Assembly (NCBI RefSeq): GCF_024055725.1
Contig: NZ_JAMXMX010000011.1
Location: 186,001-250,000 of the forward strand
Source: Actinoallomurus spadix
GTDB taxonomy: Bacteria > Actinomycetota > Actinomycetes > Streptosporangiales > Streptosporangiaceae
Reading direction: 5' to 3'
DNA length: 64,000 bases
Part shown: in pieces, positions 48,877-57,893 of the stretch
How positions within the stretch are numbered: position 1 is the first letter of the stretch
How the letters are laid out: every line of letters starts with the position of its first letter
Translations under genes and position numbers: made by a program
Notes under the pieces: model-generated
Databases searched by the model: none
Told to the model about the DNA's origin: nothing
Seen by the model: only the letters and a program-made list of their open reading frames with translations

Positions 48877-49885
48877 GGCGGGCATTCCTCTTTCGCAGGG
48901 CGCGGTTGACGCGCAGGGCGAGCAGGCGGTCGACGCTGATCGCGAGGAGCAGCAGGGCACCGGCGATGGCGTCCTGCCAGAAGGAGTTCACCTTCAGCAC
49001 CACCAGGACGCTGCCGATGGTCGTCAGCAGGAGCGCGCCGAGCGCGGCGCCGTACACGCTGCCGAGACCGCCGACGATCGCCACGCCGCCGACGACGACG
49101 GCGGAGACGACCTTCAGCTCCCAGCCGTGCGCGGCGTCGGCCACGACGGTGCCGAAGCGGGCCAGCCACAGCACGCCGGCCAGTCCGGCGAGGACGCCGC
49201 TGACGACGTAGGCGGTGAGGATCCGCTTGCGGATCGCGATGCCGGCGAGCCGGGCGGCGTCCGGGTTCGAGCCGATGGCGTAGAACTCCCGGCCCGAGGG
49301 GTAGGCCCGCAGGTAGTACCCGACCGCGACCATCACGACGACGGTGATGAGCGGCAGGTAGGGGATGCCGAGGACGCTGCCGTTGCCGAGGTCGAGCAGT
49401 GACGCGGGCACGTCGGCGGCGTTGATCTGCTGGCCGTGCGCCCAGTAGTAGTCCAGGCCCTGGATGACGTACAGCGTGCCGAGCGTCACCACGAGCGCCG
49501 GGACCTTGAAGAAGCTGACGAGCACGCCGTTGACGACGCCGCAGGCCGCTCCGATCAGCATCCCGACGACGAGCACCAGCAGGATGTTGCGGTCGTGCCC
49601 GGCGACGAACTTGCCGGACGCGAAGGCCACCAGCCCGACCACCGACCCGACCGACAGGTCGATGTTGCGGGTGACCACGACCATCGTCTGGCCGACGGCC
49701 AGCAGCGCCAGGATCGACGCGTTGAGGAAGATGTCCTTGACGCCCTGGGTGGACAGGAACGACGAGTTCACCGCCGTCGTCACCGCCACGAGGACGATCA
49801 GTGCCGCGAGGATGCTCAGCTCCCGCGCGCGCAGGACCATGTCGACGAACCGGCGTCCCCCGGCGTCGGCGGTCAGCGCTGCCAT
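48866..49885 (-). CDS. rhaP: Rhamnose ABC importer, permease 1
   Basis: A 339-aa ribose-type permease paralogous to rhaQ, with about eight to ten membrane helices and the family blocks GQTMVVVTRNIDLSVGSVVG, LVSFFKVPALVVTLGTLYV and VVVGGVAIVGGLGSVYGA. It begins directly after the rhaT stop (TAAATG, no spacer), so translation is coupled. It forms the channel heterodimer with rhaQ. Confidence 0.92.
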   Translation of the reverse strand: MAALTADAGGRRFVDMVLRARELSILAALIVLVAVTTAVNSSFLSTQGVKDIFLNASILALLAVGQTMVVVTRNIDLSVGSVVGLVAFASGKFVAGHDRNILLVLVVGMLIGAACGVVNGVLVSFFKVPALVVTLGTLYVIQGLDYYWAHGQQINAADVPASLLDLGNGSVLGIPYLPLITVVVMVAVGYYLRAYPSGREFYAIGSNPDAARLAGIAIRKRILTAYVVSGVLAGLAGVLWLARFGTVVADAAHGWELKVVSAVVVGGVAIVGGLGSVYGAALGALLLTTIGSVLVVLKVNSFWQDAIAGALLLLAISVDRLLALRVNRALRKRNARHGA

Positions 49886-51397
49886 TTATGCGGCCTCCTG
49901 TCGGGTCTGACCGGTCGCGGCGGCCATGACGGTCTCCTCGGTCGCCTGGTCGCGCGGGATCTCGGCGGTGAGCCGGCCCTCGTGCATGACGAGCACGCGG
50001 TCGGCCATGCCGAGCACCTCGGGCAGGTCCGAGGAGATCATCAGGACCGCGAGGCCCTGGCCGGCCAGTTCGGACAGCAGCCGGTGCACCTCGGACTTGG
50101 TGCCGACGTCGATGCCGCGGGTCGGCTCATCAATGATCAGCACGGACGGCTCGGTGGACAGCCACTTGGCGAGGACCACCTTCTGCTGGTTGCCGCCGGA
50201 CAGCACGCCGACGGCGTCGCTGAGGCGGGCGTACTTCAGTTGCAGCCGGATGGCCCAGTCCGCCGCCCGGTCGCGCTCGATCTTGCGGGAGATGACGGGG
50301 CCGCGGCGCAGGGAGCGCAGCTGGGTCAGGCCGATGTTGCGCTCGATCGAGCCCTCCATGACCAGGCCCTGCTGGCGCCGGTCCTCGGGCACCAGGGCGA
50401 GACCGGCCGACATGGCGGTGGTCGGGCTGCCGCCCGCCAGTCTCACCGTGCCGACCTCGACGGTCCCGGCGTCGTAGCGGTCGATGCCGAAGATCGCGCG
50501 GGCCACTTCGCTGCGTCCCGCGCCGACCAGGCCGGCCAGCGCGACGATCTCTCCGGACCGCACCTCGAAGGACACGTCCGTGAAGACGCCCTCGCGGGTC
50601 AGCCGGGAGACCTTCAGCACCGTCTCGCCGATCGTGGTCTCCTGCTTGGGGTACAGGGTGTCGAGCTCCCGGCCGACCATCCGCTGGACGAGGTCGTCGG
50701 CGGTGAGCCCGTCGAGGAGCTCGGTGGAGATGTAGCGGCCGTCGCGCAGCGTCGTGACCCGCCGGCACAGGTCGAAGATCTCCTCGAGTCGGTGCGAGAT
50801 GAACAGCAGCGCGCAGCCCTGGTCCCGCAGGGTGCGGGCGACCGTGAACAGGCGCGCGACCTCGTTGCCGGACAGCGCCGCCGTCGGCTCGTCCATGATG
50901 AGGACCCGGGCGTCCCGCGAGATCGCCTTGGCGATCTCCACGATCTGCTGGTCCGCGATGGACAGGCCGCGCGCGGGCCGGTCGGGATCGAGGGCCACGC
51001 CCAGCCGTACGAACAGCTTGGCCGTCTCCGCCCGCAGGACGCGGCGGTCGATACGGCCGAACCTCGAGCGCGGCTGGCGGCCCATGAAGATGTTCTCCGC
51101 GACCGACAGGTCCGGGAACAGGGTGGGCTCCTGGTAGATCACGGCGACGCCGGCGTGCTGGGCGTCACCGGGACCGTGGAACTCGACGGGGCGGCCGTCC
51201 AGCAGCACCTGGCCCTCGTCCGGGCGGTGCACGCCCGCCAGGGTCTTCACGAGGGTGGACTTGCCCGCCCCGTTCTCGCCGGCGAGCGCGTGGATCTCTC
51301 CGCCCCATAGCTCCAGGGAGACGTCCTGCAGCGCCCGTACCGCGCCGAACGCCTTGCGGACGTCCTTCAGGGCGAGGATCGGAGGCGACTCGCTCAT
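49886..51397 (-). CDS. rhaT: Rhamnose ABC importer, tandem ATPase
   Basis: A 503-aa protein with two ATPase domains (about 1-245 and 255-503), as in RbsA. The first has Walker [10 protein letters not shown], signature LSIADQQ and [10 protein letters not shown]. The second has a changed Walker A ([12 protein letters not shown]), signature [15 protein letters not shown] and [13 protein letters not shown]. The ATG is set at 51397 with GGAGGAAA upstream. It is the first gene of the leftward rhamnose operon, under a promoter with a LacI-type site downstream of the start point. The name follows the rhizobial system; E. coli RhaT is an unrelated symporter. Confidence 0.93.
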   Translation of the reverse strand: MSESPPILALKDVRKAFGAVRALQDVSLELWGGEIHALAGENGAGKSTLVKTLAGVHRPDEGQVLLDGRPVEFHGPGDAQHAGVAVIYQEPTLFPDLSVAENIFMGRQPRSRFGRIDRRVLRAETAKLFVRLGVALDPDRPARGLSIADQQIVEIAKAISRDARVLIMDEPTAALSGNEVARLFTVARTLRDQGCALLFISHRLEEIFDLCRRVTTLRDGRYISTELLDGLTADDLVQRMVGRELDTLYPKQETTIGETVLKVSRLTREGVFTDVSFEVRSGEIVALAGLVGAGRSEVARAIFGIDRYDAGTVEVGTVRLAGGSPTTAMSAGLALVPEDRRQQGLVMEGSIERNIGLTQLRSLRRGPVISRKIERDRAADWAIRLQLKYARLSDAVGVLSGGNQQKVVLAKWLSTEPSVLIIDEPTRGIDVGTKSEVHRLLSELAGQGLAVLMISSDLPEVLGMADRVLVMHEGRLTAEIPRDQATEETVMAAATGQTRQEAA

Positions 51398-51422
51398 GTT
51401 TCCTCCGTGTGAACGGAATAAA

Positions 51423-51477
51423 AACGTTTTAACGTGATTGACCGAGGACGCTAGGTCTGTGAGCGCGGACACGTCAA
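51423..51477 (-). promoter_or_regulatory. rhaT promoter and LacI-type operator
   Basis: Reading leftward, TTGACG (51472-51477) and TAGCGT (51448-51453) are separated by 18 bp and make a good -35/-10 pair. AACGTTTTAAC (51423-51433, within an AAAACGTTTT palindrome at 51421-51430) falls just downstream of the expected start point, where a bound repressor would block transcription. The same 11-bp word is found in lutA and in related form at the lacI promoter. Confidence 0.65.
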
Positions 51478-51597
51478 GAGTCGATTTTCGCCTGACCCTG
51501 GCCGATTGCGGCCAGCAAGCAGTCTGACCTGCACAGATATCGCTGAGATAACGACCAGATCACCGCCGGGTCGCAGCGAAGATCATCATTTGGCCTG

Positions 51598-51626
51598 TTG
51601 ACACGTTTTAATACAGCCGTCACAGT
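51598..51626 (+). promoter_or_regulatory. lacI/lut/rhaB promoter with operator-like core
   Basis: TTGACA (51598-51603) is a consensus -35. CACAGT (51621-51626) after a 17-bp spacer is a weak -10. The spacer holds ACGTTTTAA (51603-51611), 9 bp in common with the rhaT operator, which suggests that the regulator controls its own operon. Confidence 0.55.
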
Positions 51627-51656
51627 GAACGCCATCACAGGCTGAAAGAGGTATGC

Positions 51657-52664
51657 GTGAGCACCCTGGGCACCGTCGGCATCAAGGAGGTCGCGCAGCG
51701 CGCAGGCGTGTCGCCGGGCACGGTCTCGAACGTGCTGAACCGGCCCGAACGCGTCGCCGTGGCGACGCGGGCCCGGGTCCAGCAGGCGATCCGCGAGCTG
51801 GGCTTCGTCCGCAACGGCTCGGCCGCGACGCTGCGGGCCGGGCAGAGCCGGGCCATCGGCCTCGTGGTGCTCGACGTGGGCAACCCGTTCTTCGTCGAGG
51901 TCGCGCGCGGCGTCGAGGACGTCGTCAGCGACCGGGACCACGCGGTGATCCTCTGCAACTCCGGCGAGTCCCCCGGCCGGGAGGCGCGCAACCTGCGGGT
52001 CCTGGCCGAGCAGCGGGTCCGCGGCGTCCTGATCACGCCCGCGGACGAGGACCTGTCGATGCTGGAGGGCCTGCGGGACCGCGGTGTCGCCGTCGTCCTC
52101 GTCGACCACCCCGCGACCGGGGACCTGTGCTCGGTGTCCGTCGACGACGTCGCCGGCGGGGACCTGGCCGTGACCCACCTCCTGGACCGGGGCGCCGAGC
52201 GCCTCGCGTACGTCACGGGTCCGCTCGGGATCCGGCAGTGCGTGGAGCGGCGCAAGGGCGCCCGCCGGGCACTGCGCAACGCGGGCCTGCCCGCACGCGC
52301 CCTGGAGGACGTCGTGGTGCCGGAGATGAACGCGGGCGGCGGCGCGCTCGCCGCCGAGAAGCTCCTGGCCGGCGGCGTGCCCGACGCCATCTTCTGCGCG
52401 AACGACCTGCTGGCGCTCGGCGTGCTGCGCGCGCTGGCCCAGGCGGGGGTCCGGGTGCCGGACGACGTCGCGCTCATCGGCTACGACGACATCGAGTTCT
52501 CCTCCGCGGCGGCGGTGCCGCTCAGCTCGATCCGCCAGCCGACCTACCAGCTCGGCAAGATCGCCACCGAGCTCCTCCTCGAAGAGTGCGACGACCCGAG
52601 CGGCCACGCCCATCAGCAGATCATGTTCCAGCCCGAGCTGGTCGTCCGCGAATCGAGCCGCTGA
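51657..52664 (+). CDS. LacI-family repressor of the rhamnose genes
   Basis: A 335-aa regulator starting with GTG after GAAAGAGG. The N-terminal HTH (GIKEVAQRAGVSPGTVSNVL) and hinge (ATLRAGQSRAIG) are typical. The ligand domain has the periplasmic-binding-like fold (LVVLDVGNPFFVEVARGVED, VVLVDHPATGD, IFCANDLLALGVLRAL, IGYDDIEFSSAA). The inducer is probably rhamnose or a pathway sugar. It heads the rightward operon with lutABC and rhaB and faces the importer operon, so one protein can control both through the ACGTTTTAA sites. Confidence 0.9.
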   Translation: MSTLGTVGIKEVAQRAGVSPGTVSNVLNRPERVAVATRARVQQAIRELGFVRNGSAATLRAGQSRAIGLVVLDVGNPFFVEVARGVEDVVSDRDHAVILCNSGESPGREARNLRVLAEQRVRGVLITPADEDLSMLEGLRDRGVAVVLVDHPATGDLCSVSVDDVAGGDLAVTHLLDRGAERLAYVTGPLGIRQCVERRKGARRALRNAGLPARALEDVVVPEMNAGGGALAAEKLLAGGVPDAIFCANDLLALGVLRALAQAGVRVPDDVALIGYDDIEFSSAAAVPLSSIRQPTYQLGKIATELLLEECDDPSGHAHQQIMFQPELVVRESSR

Positions 52665-52665
52665 C

Positions 52666-53394
52666 ATGCGCATCGCCCTGTTCGTCACCTGTTTCAACGA
52701 CACGCTCTACCCGGGCACCGGCAAGGCGGTCGTGACTCTTCTGGAGCGCCTCGGTCACGAGGTCGTCTTCCCAACCGCGCAGACCTGCTGCGGTCAGATG
52801 CACTACAACACCGGGTACGACCGGGAATGCGCACCGCTTGTCAAGGATTTTGTTAAAACGTTCCAATCGTTCGACGCCGTCGTCGTCCCGTCGGCGTCCT
52901 GCGCGGGCATGATCAGGGAGAATCACCCCCGGGTGGCCCGCACGATCGGCGACGAGGCACTGGCCGAGGAGGCCCGCTGGACCGGAGCCCGCGTCCACGA
53001 GCTGACCGAGCTCCTCATCGACGTGCTCGGCGTCGAGGACGTCGGCGCGTACTTCCCGCACCGCGTCACCTACCACCCGACCTGCCACTCCCTGCGCGCC
53101 CTCGGCGTGGGCGACCGGCCGCTGCGGCTGCTGCGCGCGGTGCGCGGCATCGATCTCGTCGAGCTGCCCGACGCCGCGGAGTGCTGCGGCTTCGGCGGCA
53201 CGTTCGCGCTGAAGAACCCCGACGTGTCGGCGGCGATGGGCGCCGACAAGGTCGCCCGCATCCGGCAGACCGGCGCCGAGGTCGTCTGCGCGGCCGACAA
53301 CTCCTGCCTCGCCCACATCGGCGGCCTGCTGTCCCGACTGCGCACAGGCGTACGGACCCTGCACCTGGCCGAAATACTGGCCGCGACGGATTGA
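52666..53394 (+). CDS. lutA: L-lactate oxidation subunit LutA
   Basis: A 242-aa cytoplasmic CCG-domain iron-sulphur oxidoreductase subunit. Two CCG motifs (TCCGQMHYNTGYD near residue 43 and ECCGFGG near 170) and further cysteines (SASCAGMI, TYHPTCHS) mark the family. LutABC together oxidise L-lactate to pyruvate. The ATG follows the lacI stop after one base. An unusual AT-rich stretch at 52847-52868 contains an exact copy of the rhaT operator. Confidence 0.92.
   Translation: MRIALFVTCFNDTLYPGTGKAVVTLLERLGHEVVFPTAQTCCGQMHYNTGYDRECAPLVKDFVKTFQSFDAVVVPSASCAGMIRENHPRVARTIGDEALAEEARWTGARVHELTELLIDVLGVEDVGAYFPHRVTYHPTCHSLRALGVGDRPLRLLRAVRGIDLVELPDAAECCGFGGTFALKNPDVSAAMGADKVARIRQTGAEVVCAADNSCLAHIGGLLSRLRTGVRTLHLAEILAATD
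52852..52862 (-). promoter_or_regulatory. Intragenic copy of the rhaT operator in lutA
   Basis: GTTAAAACGTT is the exact reverse complement of AACGTTTTAAC at the rhaT promoter. It lies about 190 bp into lutA, encoded by GAT-TTT-GTT-AAA-ACG, a run of AT-ending codons at odds with the rest of the gene. A second operator for looping or a roadblock is possible. Confidence 0.55.
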
Positions 53395-53414
53395 ACGAAC
53401 GGATCGGCGAACCC

Positions 53415-54851
53415 ATGTCCACTGACCAGCGGATGGCCGGGGCCGCGCGCATGCCGACGTACGTCGGGATGCCTGCCTTCCCGGAGGCCGCGCGCGACGC
53501 CGTACGCGACACGCGGCTGCGCCGGAACCTGACCCACGCCACCACCACGATCCGTGCCAAGCGCGCCGCCGCCGTGAGCGAGCTGGACGACTGGGCGGAG
53601 CTCCGCGAGACGGCGAAACGGATCAAGGACCATACGATCGAGCACCTCGGCCACTACCTGCGGCTCCTGGAGGAGCAGGTGACGGCGCGGGGCGGCACGG
53701 TGCACTGGGCCCGCGACGCCGCCGAGGCCAACCGCATCGTCACGGACCTCATCAAGGCCACCGGCGAGACCGACGTCGTGAAGGTCAAGTCGATGGCCAC
53801 CCAGGAGATCGGGCTGAACGAGGCGCTCGCCGCCGAGGGCATCCGCGCGCACGAGACGGACCTGGCCGAGCTGATCGTCCAGCTCGGGCACGACCGTCCC
53901 TCGCACATCCTCGTCCCGGCGATCCACCGGGGCCGCGCGGAGATCCGCGAGATCTTCCGGCGGGAGATGCCCGGAGCGCCCGACGACCTGACCGACGAAC
54001 CCGCCCGGCTCGCCGAGGCCGCCCGCACCCACCTGCGCGAACGCTTCCTGAAGGCGAAGGTCGCGGTGTCCGGGGCGAACTTCGCGGTCGCCGAGACCGG
54101 GTCCCTCGTCGTGGTCGAGTCCGAGGGCAACGGCCGGATGTGCCTGACGCTCCCCGAGACGCTGATCTCGGTGATGGGCATCGAGAAGGTCGTACCCGCC
54201 TGGCAGGACCTGGAGGTGTTCCTCCAGCTGCTGCCGCGCTCGTCGACCGCCGAGCGGATGAACCCCTACACCTCGATCTGGTCCGGCGCGACCGAGGGCC
54301 AGACGTTCCACCTGGTGCTGCTCGACAACGGGCGCACGGCGACGCGCGAGGACGAGGTCGGCCGGCAGGCGCTGCGCTGCATCCGCTGCTCCGCGTGCCT
54401 CAACGTCTGCCCCGTCTACCAGCGCGCGGGCGGGCACGCGTACGGGTCGCCGTACCCGGGGCCGATCGGCGCGATCCTGTCCCCGCAGCTGCGCGGGTCG
54501 TCCTCACCGGTCGACGACTCGCTGCCGTACGCCTCGACGCTGTGCGGCGCCTGCTACGAGGTCTGCCCGGTCGCCATCGACATCCCCGAGGTGCTCGTGC
54601 ACCTGCGGTCCCGCGCCGTGCACGGCCGCGCCGAGAAGGCGGCCATGCGGTTCGCCGCCTGGACGCTGCGCTCCCCCACCCGGCTCGCCTTCGGGCAGCG
54701 CCTGGCGGGGGCGGCCGGGCGGGTGCTCGTCCGCCGGGGCGGCATCCGGCGGCTGCCCGGCCCCCTCGCCCGCTGGACCGACACCCGTGACGCCCCGGTC
54801 CCCGCGACCGAGACCTTCCGTGAGTGGTGGGAGAAACGTGAACGCCCGTGA
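53415..54851 (+). CDS. lutB: L-lactate oxidation subunit LutB
   Basis: A 478-aa protein with a large LutB/LUD-type domain (about 60-300; VKVKSMATQEIGLNEAL, HDRPSHILVPAIHRGRAEI, FAVAETGSLVVVESEGNG) and two ferredoxin-like 4Fe-4S motifs, CIRCSACLNVCPVYQ near 325 and CGACYEVCPVAIDIPE near 375. It relays electrons in the LutABC complex. The start is the ATG giving MSTDQRM; an internal ATG (MPTYVGMPAF) is possible. It overlaps lutC by 14 bp. Confidence 0.92.
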   Translation: MSTDQRMAGAARMPTYVGMPAFPEAARDAVRDTRLRRNLTHATTTIRAKRAAAVSELDDWAELRETAKRIKDHTIEHLGHYLRLLEEQVTARGGTVHWARDAAEANRIVTDLIKATGETDVVKVKSMATQEIGLNEALAAEGIRAHETDLAELIVQLGHDRPSHILVPAIHRGRAEIREIFRREMPGAPDDLTDEPARLAEAARTHLRERFLKAKVAVSGANFAVAETGSLVVVESEGNGRMCLTLPETLISVMGIEKVVPAWQDLEVFLQLLPRSSTAERMNPYTSIWSGATEGQTFHLVLLDNGRTATREDEVGRQALRCIRCSACLNVCPVYQRAGGHAYGSPYPGPIGAILSPQLRGSSSPVDDSLPYASTLCGACYEVCPVAIDIPEVLVHLRSRAVHGRAEKAAMRFAAWTLRSPTRLAFGQRLAGAAGRVLVRRGGIRRLPGPLARWTDTRDAPVPATETFREWWEKRERP

Positions 54852-55431
54852 GGAGATCCTGCGGCGGCTCGGCGAAACTCCGGCGGAACCCGCCGCGTAC
54901 GCCGCGATCCCCCGCCCGTACCTGCGCCGCCACCACGAGGGTGACGCCGTCGAGCTGTTCGCCGAGCGCGCCGCCGACTACCGCGCGGAGGTCCGCCGGA
55001 TTCCCGGCGCGGACCTGCCCGCCGTCCTCGGCGCGCTGCGCGGCCATTACGTCGTCCCGGACGGCCTGCCCGCGGACTGGACGGCCGGGGCCGACGTCGT
55101 ACGGGACGACCCGCCCGTGTCGATCGCCGCCCTGGACGCCCTCGACGGCGTGATCACCGGCTGCGCAGTCGCCATCGCCGAGACCGGCACCGTCGTGCTC
55201 GACCACGGTCCGGGCCAGGGCCGCCGGGCGCTCACGCTCGTTCCGGACCACCACGTCGTGGTCGTCGAGTCCGCGCGCATCGCCGCGGACGTGCCCGAGG
55301 CCCTCGAACGGCTCTCCCCCGACCGGCCGCTGACGTTCATCTCCGGGCCGTCGGCCACCAGCGACATCGAGCTCTCCCGGGTCGAGGGCGTGCACGGGCC
55401 GCGCCGGCTCACCATCGTGATCACGGACTGA
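54838..55431 (+). CDS. lutC: L-lactate oxidation subunit LutC
   Basis: A 197-aa LUD-domain protein starting with GTG inside the end of lutB. Visible family blocks are CAVAIAETGTVVLD, LVPDHHVVVVESARI and FISGPSATSDIELSRVEGVHG, with GP-R near the end. It completes LutABC and so allows lactate from the rhaEW reaction to enter as pyruvate. RhaB follows after 11 bp. Confidence 0.92.
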   Translation: MNAREEILRRLGETPAEPAAYAAIPRPYLRRHHEGDAVELFAERAADYRAEVRRIPGADLPAVLGALRGHYVVPDGLPADWTAGADVVRDDPPVSIAALDALDGVITGCAVAIAETGTVVLDHGPGQGRRALTLVPDHHVVVVESARIAADVPEALERLSPDRPLTFISGPSATSDIELSRVEGVHGPRRLTIVITD

Positions 55432-55442
55432 GGAGTAGCAGC

Positions 55443-56870
55443 ATGGCCTCCCGTTCATTCGCCGCCGTCGACCTGGGCGCCTCCAGTGGACGCGTGATGG
55501 TCGCCCGGGTGGGTGAGGACGAACTGACCCTGCGCGAGGCGCGCCGCTTCCCGAACCGCCCCGTGCGGGCGGCCGGCACCCTCTACTGGGACGTGCTCGG
55601 CCTGTACGGGAACGTCCTGGACGGGCTGCGGGCCGCCGACGGGGTCACCTCGATCGGCGTGGACTCCTGGGCCGTCGACTACGGGCTGCTCGACTCGGCC
55701 GGCACCCTTCTGGGCAACCCGGTGCACTACCGGGACGCCCGCGCCGACGGGGTCATGGACAAGGTGGTCGCCGAGCTGGGCGCGCAGGCGCTGTACGACG
55801 TCGGCGGGCTGCAGTTCCTGCCGTTCAACACGGTGTACCAGCTGCTGTCGGAGCCGCTGCCGGACGCCGCGCGCACGCTCCTGATGATCCCGGACCTGCT
55901 GGCGTACTGGCTGACGGGCGAGACGGGCGCGGAGATCACGAACGCCTCGACGACCGGGCTGTACGACGTGCGCGCGGGCGACTGGGCGTACGCCCTCATC
56001 GAGCGTCTCCGGCTGCCGAAGGGGATCTTCCCGCCGCTGCGCCGGCCGGGCGACGTCATCGGCACCCTGCGGCCGGACGTCGCGGCCGAGACCGGGCTGC
56101 CGGAGTCGCTGCCGGTGACCGCGGTCGGCTCGCACGACACCGCCTCCGCCGTCCTGGCCGTCCCCGCGGAGCACGACCGCTTCGGCTACGTGTCCTGCGG
56201 CACCTGGTCGCTGGCCGGGGTCGAGCTCGACGCGCCGGTGCTATCGGAGGAGAGCCGGGTCGCCGGGTTCACCAACGAGGTCGGGGTGGGCGGCACGATC
56301 CGCTACCTGCGCAACGTCATGGGGCTGTGGCTGCTGCAGGAGTCCCTGCGCACCTGGCGGGCCGAGGCGTCGCTGCCCGGCCTGCTGGCCGCGGCGGAGG
56401 AGGCCCCGGCGTTCGCCGCGCTCGTCGACCCGGGCGACCGGGCGTTCATCCCGCCGGGCGACATGCCCGCGCGGATCGCGGCGTACTGCGCGCGGACCGG
56501 CCAGCCGGTGCCGGAGGGGCGGGCGGCGGTCGTCCGCTGCATCCTGGAGAGCCTCGCCCTCGGGCACCGCGCCGCCATCCGTGACGCCGCCCGCCTCTCC
56601 GGCAAGCCAGTGGAGGTCGTGCACATCGTCGGCGGCGGGGCGCGCAACGCGCTGCTGTGCCGGCTCACCGCGGACGCCTGCGGGTTGCCGGTCGTCGCCG
56701 GGCCCGTGGAGGCCACCGCGATCGGCAACGCGCTGGCGCAGGCCCGCGCGCACGGGCTCACCGCCGACCCGCGTGCGCTGGTGCGCCGGACGCAGGACCT
56801 GACCGTGTACCGGCCGCGCGGCGACGAGGCCGCCTGGGACCGGGCCGCGCGGCGGATCGGCCTCTCCTGA
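55443..56870 (+). CDS. rhaB: Rhamnulokinase
   Basis: A 475-aa FGGY-family kinase that phosphorylates L-rhamnulose at C1 with ATP. The N-terminal AAVDLGASSGRVMVARV is the phosphate-1 motif; SIGVDSWAVDYGLLD, NASTTGLYDV, TAVGSHDTASAV, SCGTWSLAGVEL and VHIVGGGARNALLC are all characteristic of RhaB. GAGGAG lies before the ATG. It is the last gene of the rightward operon and ends at a strong hairpin. Its product is the substrate of rhaEW. Confidence 0.95.
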   Translation: MASRSFAAVDLGASSGRVMVARVGEDELTLREARRFPNRPVRAAGTLYWDVLGLYGNVLDGLRAADGVTSIGVDSWAVDYGLLDSAGTLLGNPVHYRDARADGVMDKVVAELGAQALYDVGGLQFLPFNTVYQLLSEPLPDAARTLLMIPDLLAYWLTGETGAEITNASTTGLYDVRAGDWAYALIERLRLPKGIFPPLRRPGDVIGTLRPDVAAETGLPESLPVTAVGSHDTASAVLAVPAEHDRFGYVSCGTWSLAGVELDAPVLSEESRVAGFTNEVGVGGTIRYLRNVMGLWLLQESLRTWRAEASLPGLLAAAEEAPAFAALVDPGDRAFIPPGDMPARIAAYCARTGQPVPEGRAAVVRCILESLALGHRAAIRDAARLSGKPVEVVHIVGGGARNALLCRLTADACGLPVVAGPVEATAIGNALAQARAHGLTADPRALVRRTQDLTVYRPRGDEAAWDRAARRIGLS

Positions 56871-56884
56871 GAGGAGCGGCGGAT

Positions 56885-56926
56885 CGGCCCTTCCCGGAAA
56901 GGCGTCCGCAGGGGCGGGAAGGGCCG
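56885..56926 (+). terminator. Terminator after rhaB
   Basis: A perfect 12-bp stem (CGGCCCTTCCCG and complement) with an 18-nt loop, 15 bp after the rhaB stop, followed by an AT-richer stretch. It closes the rightward operon. Confidence 0.75.
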
Positions 56927-57095
56927 CGGTATTCCTCCAGAGTACGGGGATTGATCGCGTTTTCCGGTTCGCTCGCACCACATCGGGTCGATCATTCTCC
57001 GGCGGCATACTCGCAGGTCGCCGGGGTGGGGCGGTGAGTAGATCTTTTCCTGATCCTTTGGACTAGGGGCGGTATGTACCTTTAAGGTCTGCCTC

Positions 57096-57860
57096 ATGCG
57101 TTTTGCCGCCCCCGTTGCTATTTCTATGCTTTTGATCGCCGGTCTGGCCTCACCCGCCTCGGCGATCACCAATGGATCTCCGGACGGGAACGACCACCCG
57201 TCCGTCGGCGCCCTGATCGCCGATCAGCCGTACCCCGACGGCACCTGGTCCTACTGCACCGGGACGCTCATCTCGCCGACGGTGTTCCTCACCGCCGCCC
57301 ACTGCCGCAAGGGCAAGAAGGGGACCGCGCGAGTGACCTTCGCCAGCCACTACACGCGCGGGGACGCCGTCTACACCGGCCGGTACCTGCCGGACGAACG
57401 CTATGACGCCGACGCCGACCGGTACGACATGGCCGTCGTGGTCTTCGACTCGCCGATCCCCGGCATCCGGCCCGCCCACCTGCCCCCCGCCGGGCTGCTG
57501 GCCCGGATGCGCGCCGACGGTTCGCTGAAAGACGCCACGTTCACTCCGGTCGGGTACGGGTCCCTCAACCCGTCCAAGGCGAAGCGCAAGATGAAGTTCA
57601 CCTACACCGACACCCGCAGCCGGACGTCGATCTCCTACGAGGGGCTCACCCACATGTGGCTGAAGCTCCGCCCGGAGGGCGACGACGGCGGCACCTGCTA
57701 CGGCGACTCCGGCGGCCCGAACTTCCTCGGCGACACCGACCTCCTGGTCGCCACGACGATCAGCGGGGACGACGACGCCTGCAAGACGACGAACTTCGAC
57801 TACCGCCTGGACTCATCCCCCGCCCGCGAGTTCCTCGCCCGGTTCGTCGCCCTGCCCTGA
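57096..57860 (+). CDS. Secreted trypsin-like serine protease
   Basis: A 254-aa S1 protease with a Sec signal (MRFAAPVAISMLLIAGLA, cleavage near ASA at 23). The mature N-terminus ITNGSPDGN fits the usual activation end. The triad is His69 (LTAAHC), Asp111 (YDMAVVVF) and Ser205 (CYGDSGGP). Cys54/Cys70 and Cys201 with the late Cys (DDACK) can pair. It is a stand-alone gene. The first 15 codons and upstream 50 bp are AT-rich compared with the rest. Confidence 0.9.
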   Translation: MRFAAPVAISMLLIAGLASPASAITNGSPDGNDHPSVGALIADQPYPDGTWSYCTGTLISPTVFLTAAHCRKGKKGTARVTFASHYTRGDAVYTGRYLPDERYDADADRYDMAVVVFDSPIPGIRPAHLPPAGLLARMRADGSLKDATFTPVGYGSLNPSKAKRKMKFTYTDTRSRTSISYEGLTHMWLKLRPEGDDGGTCYGDSGGPNFLGDTDLLVATTISGDDDACKTTNFDYRLDSSPAREFLARFVALP

Positions 57861-57893
57861 GCCCGAACGCGGACCTGCTGTTCTGAAGCCCGG

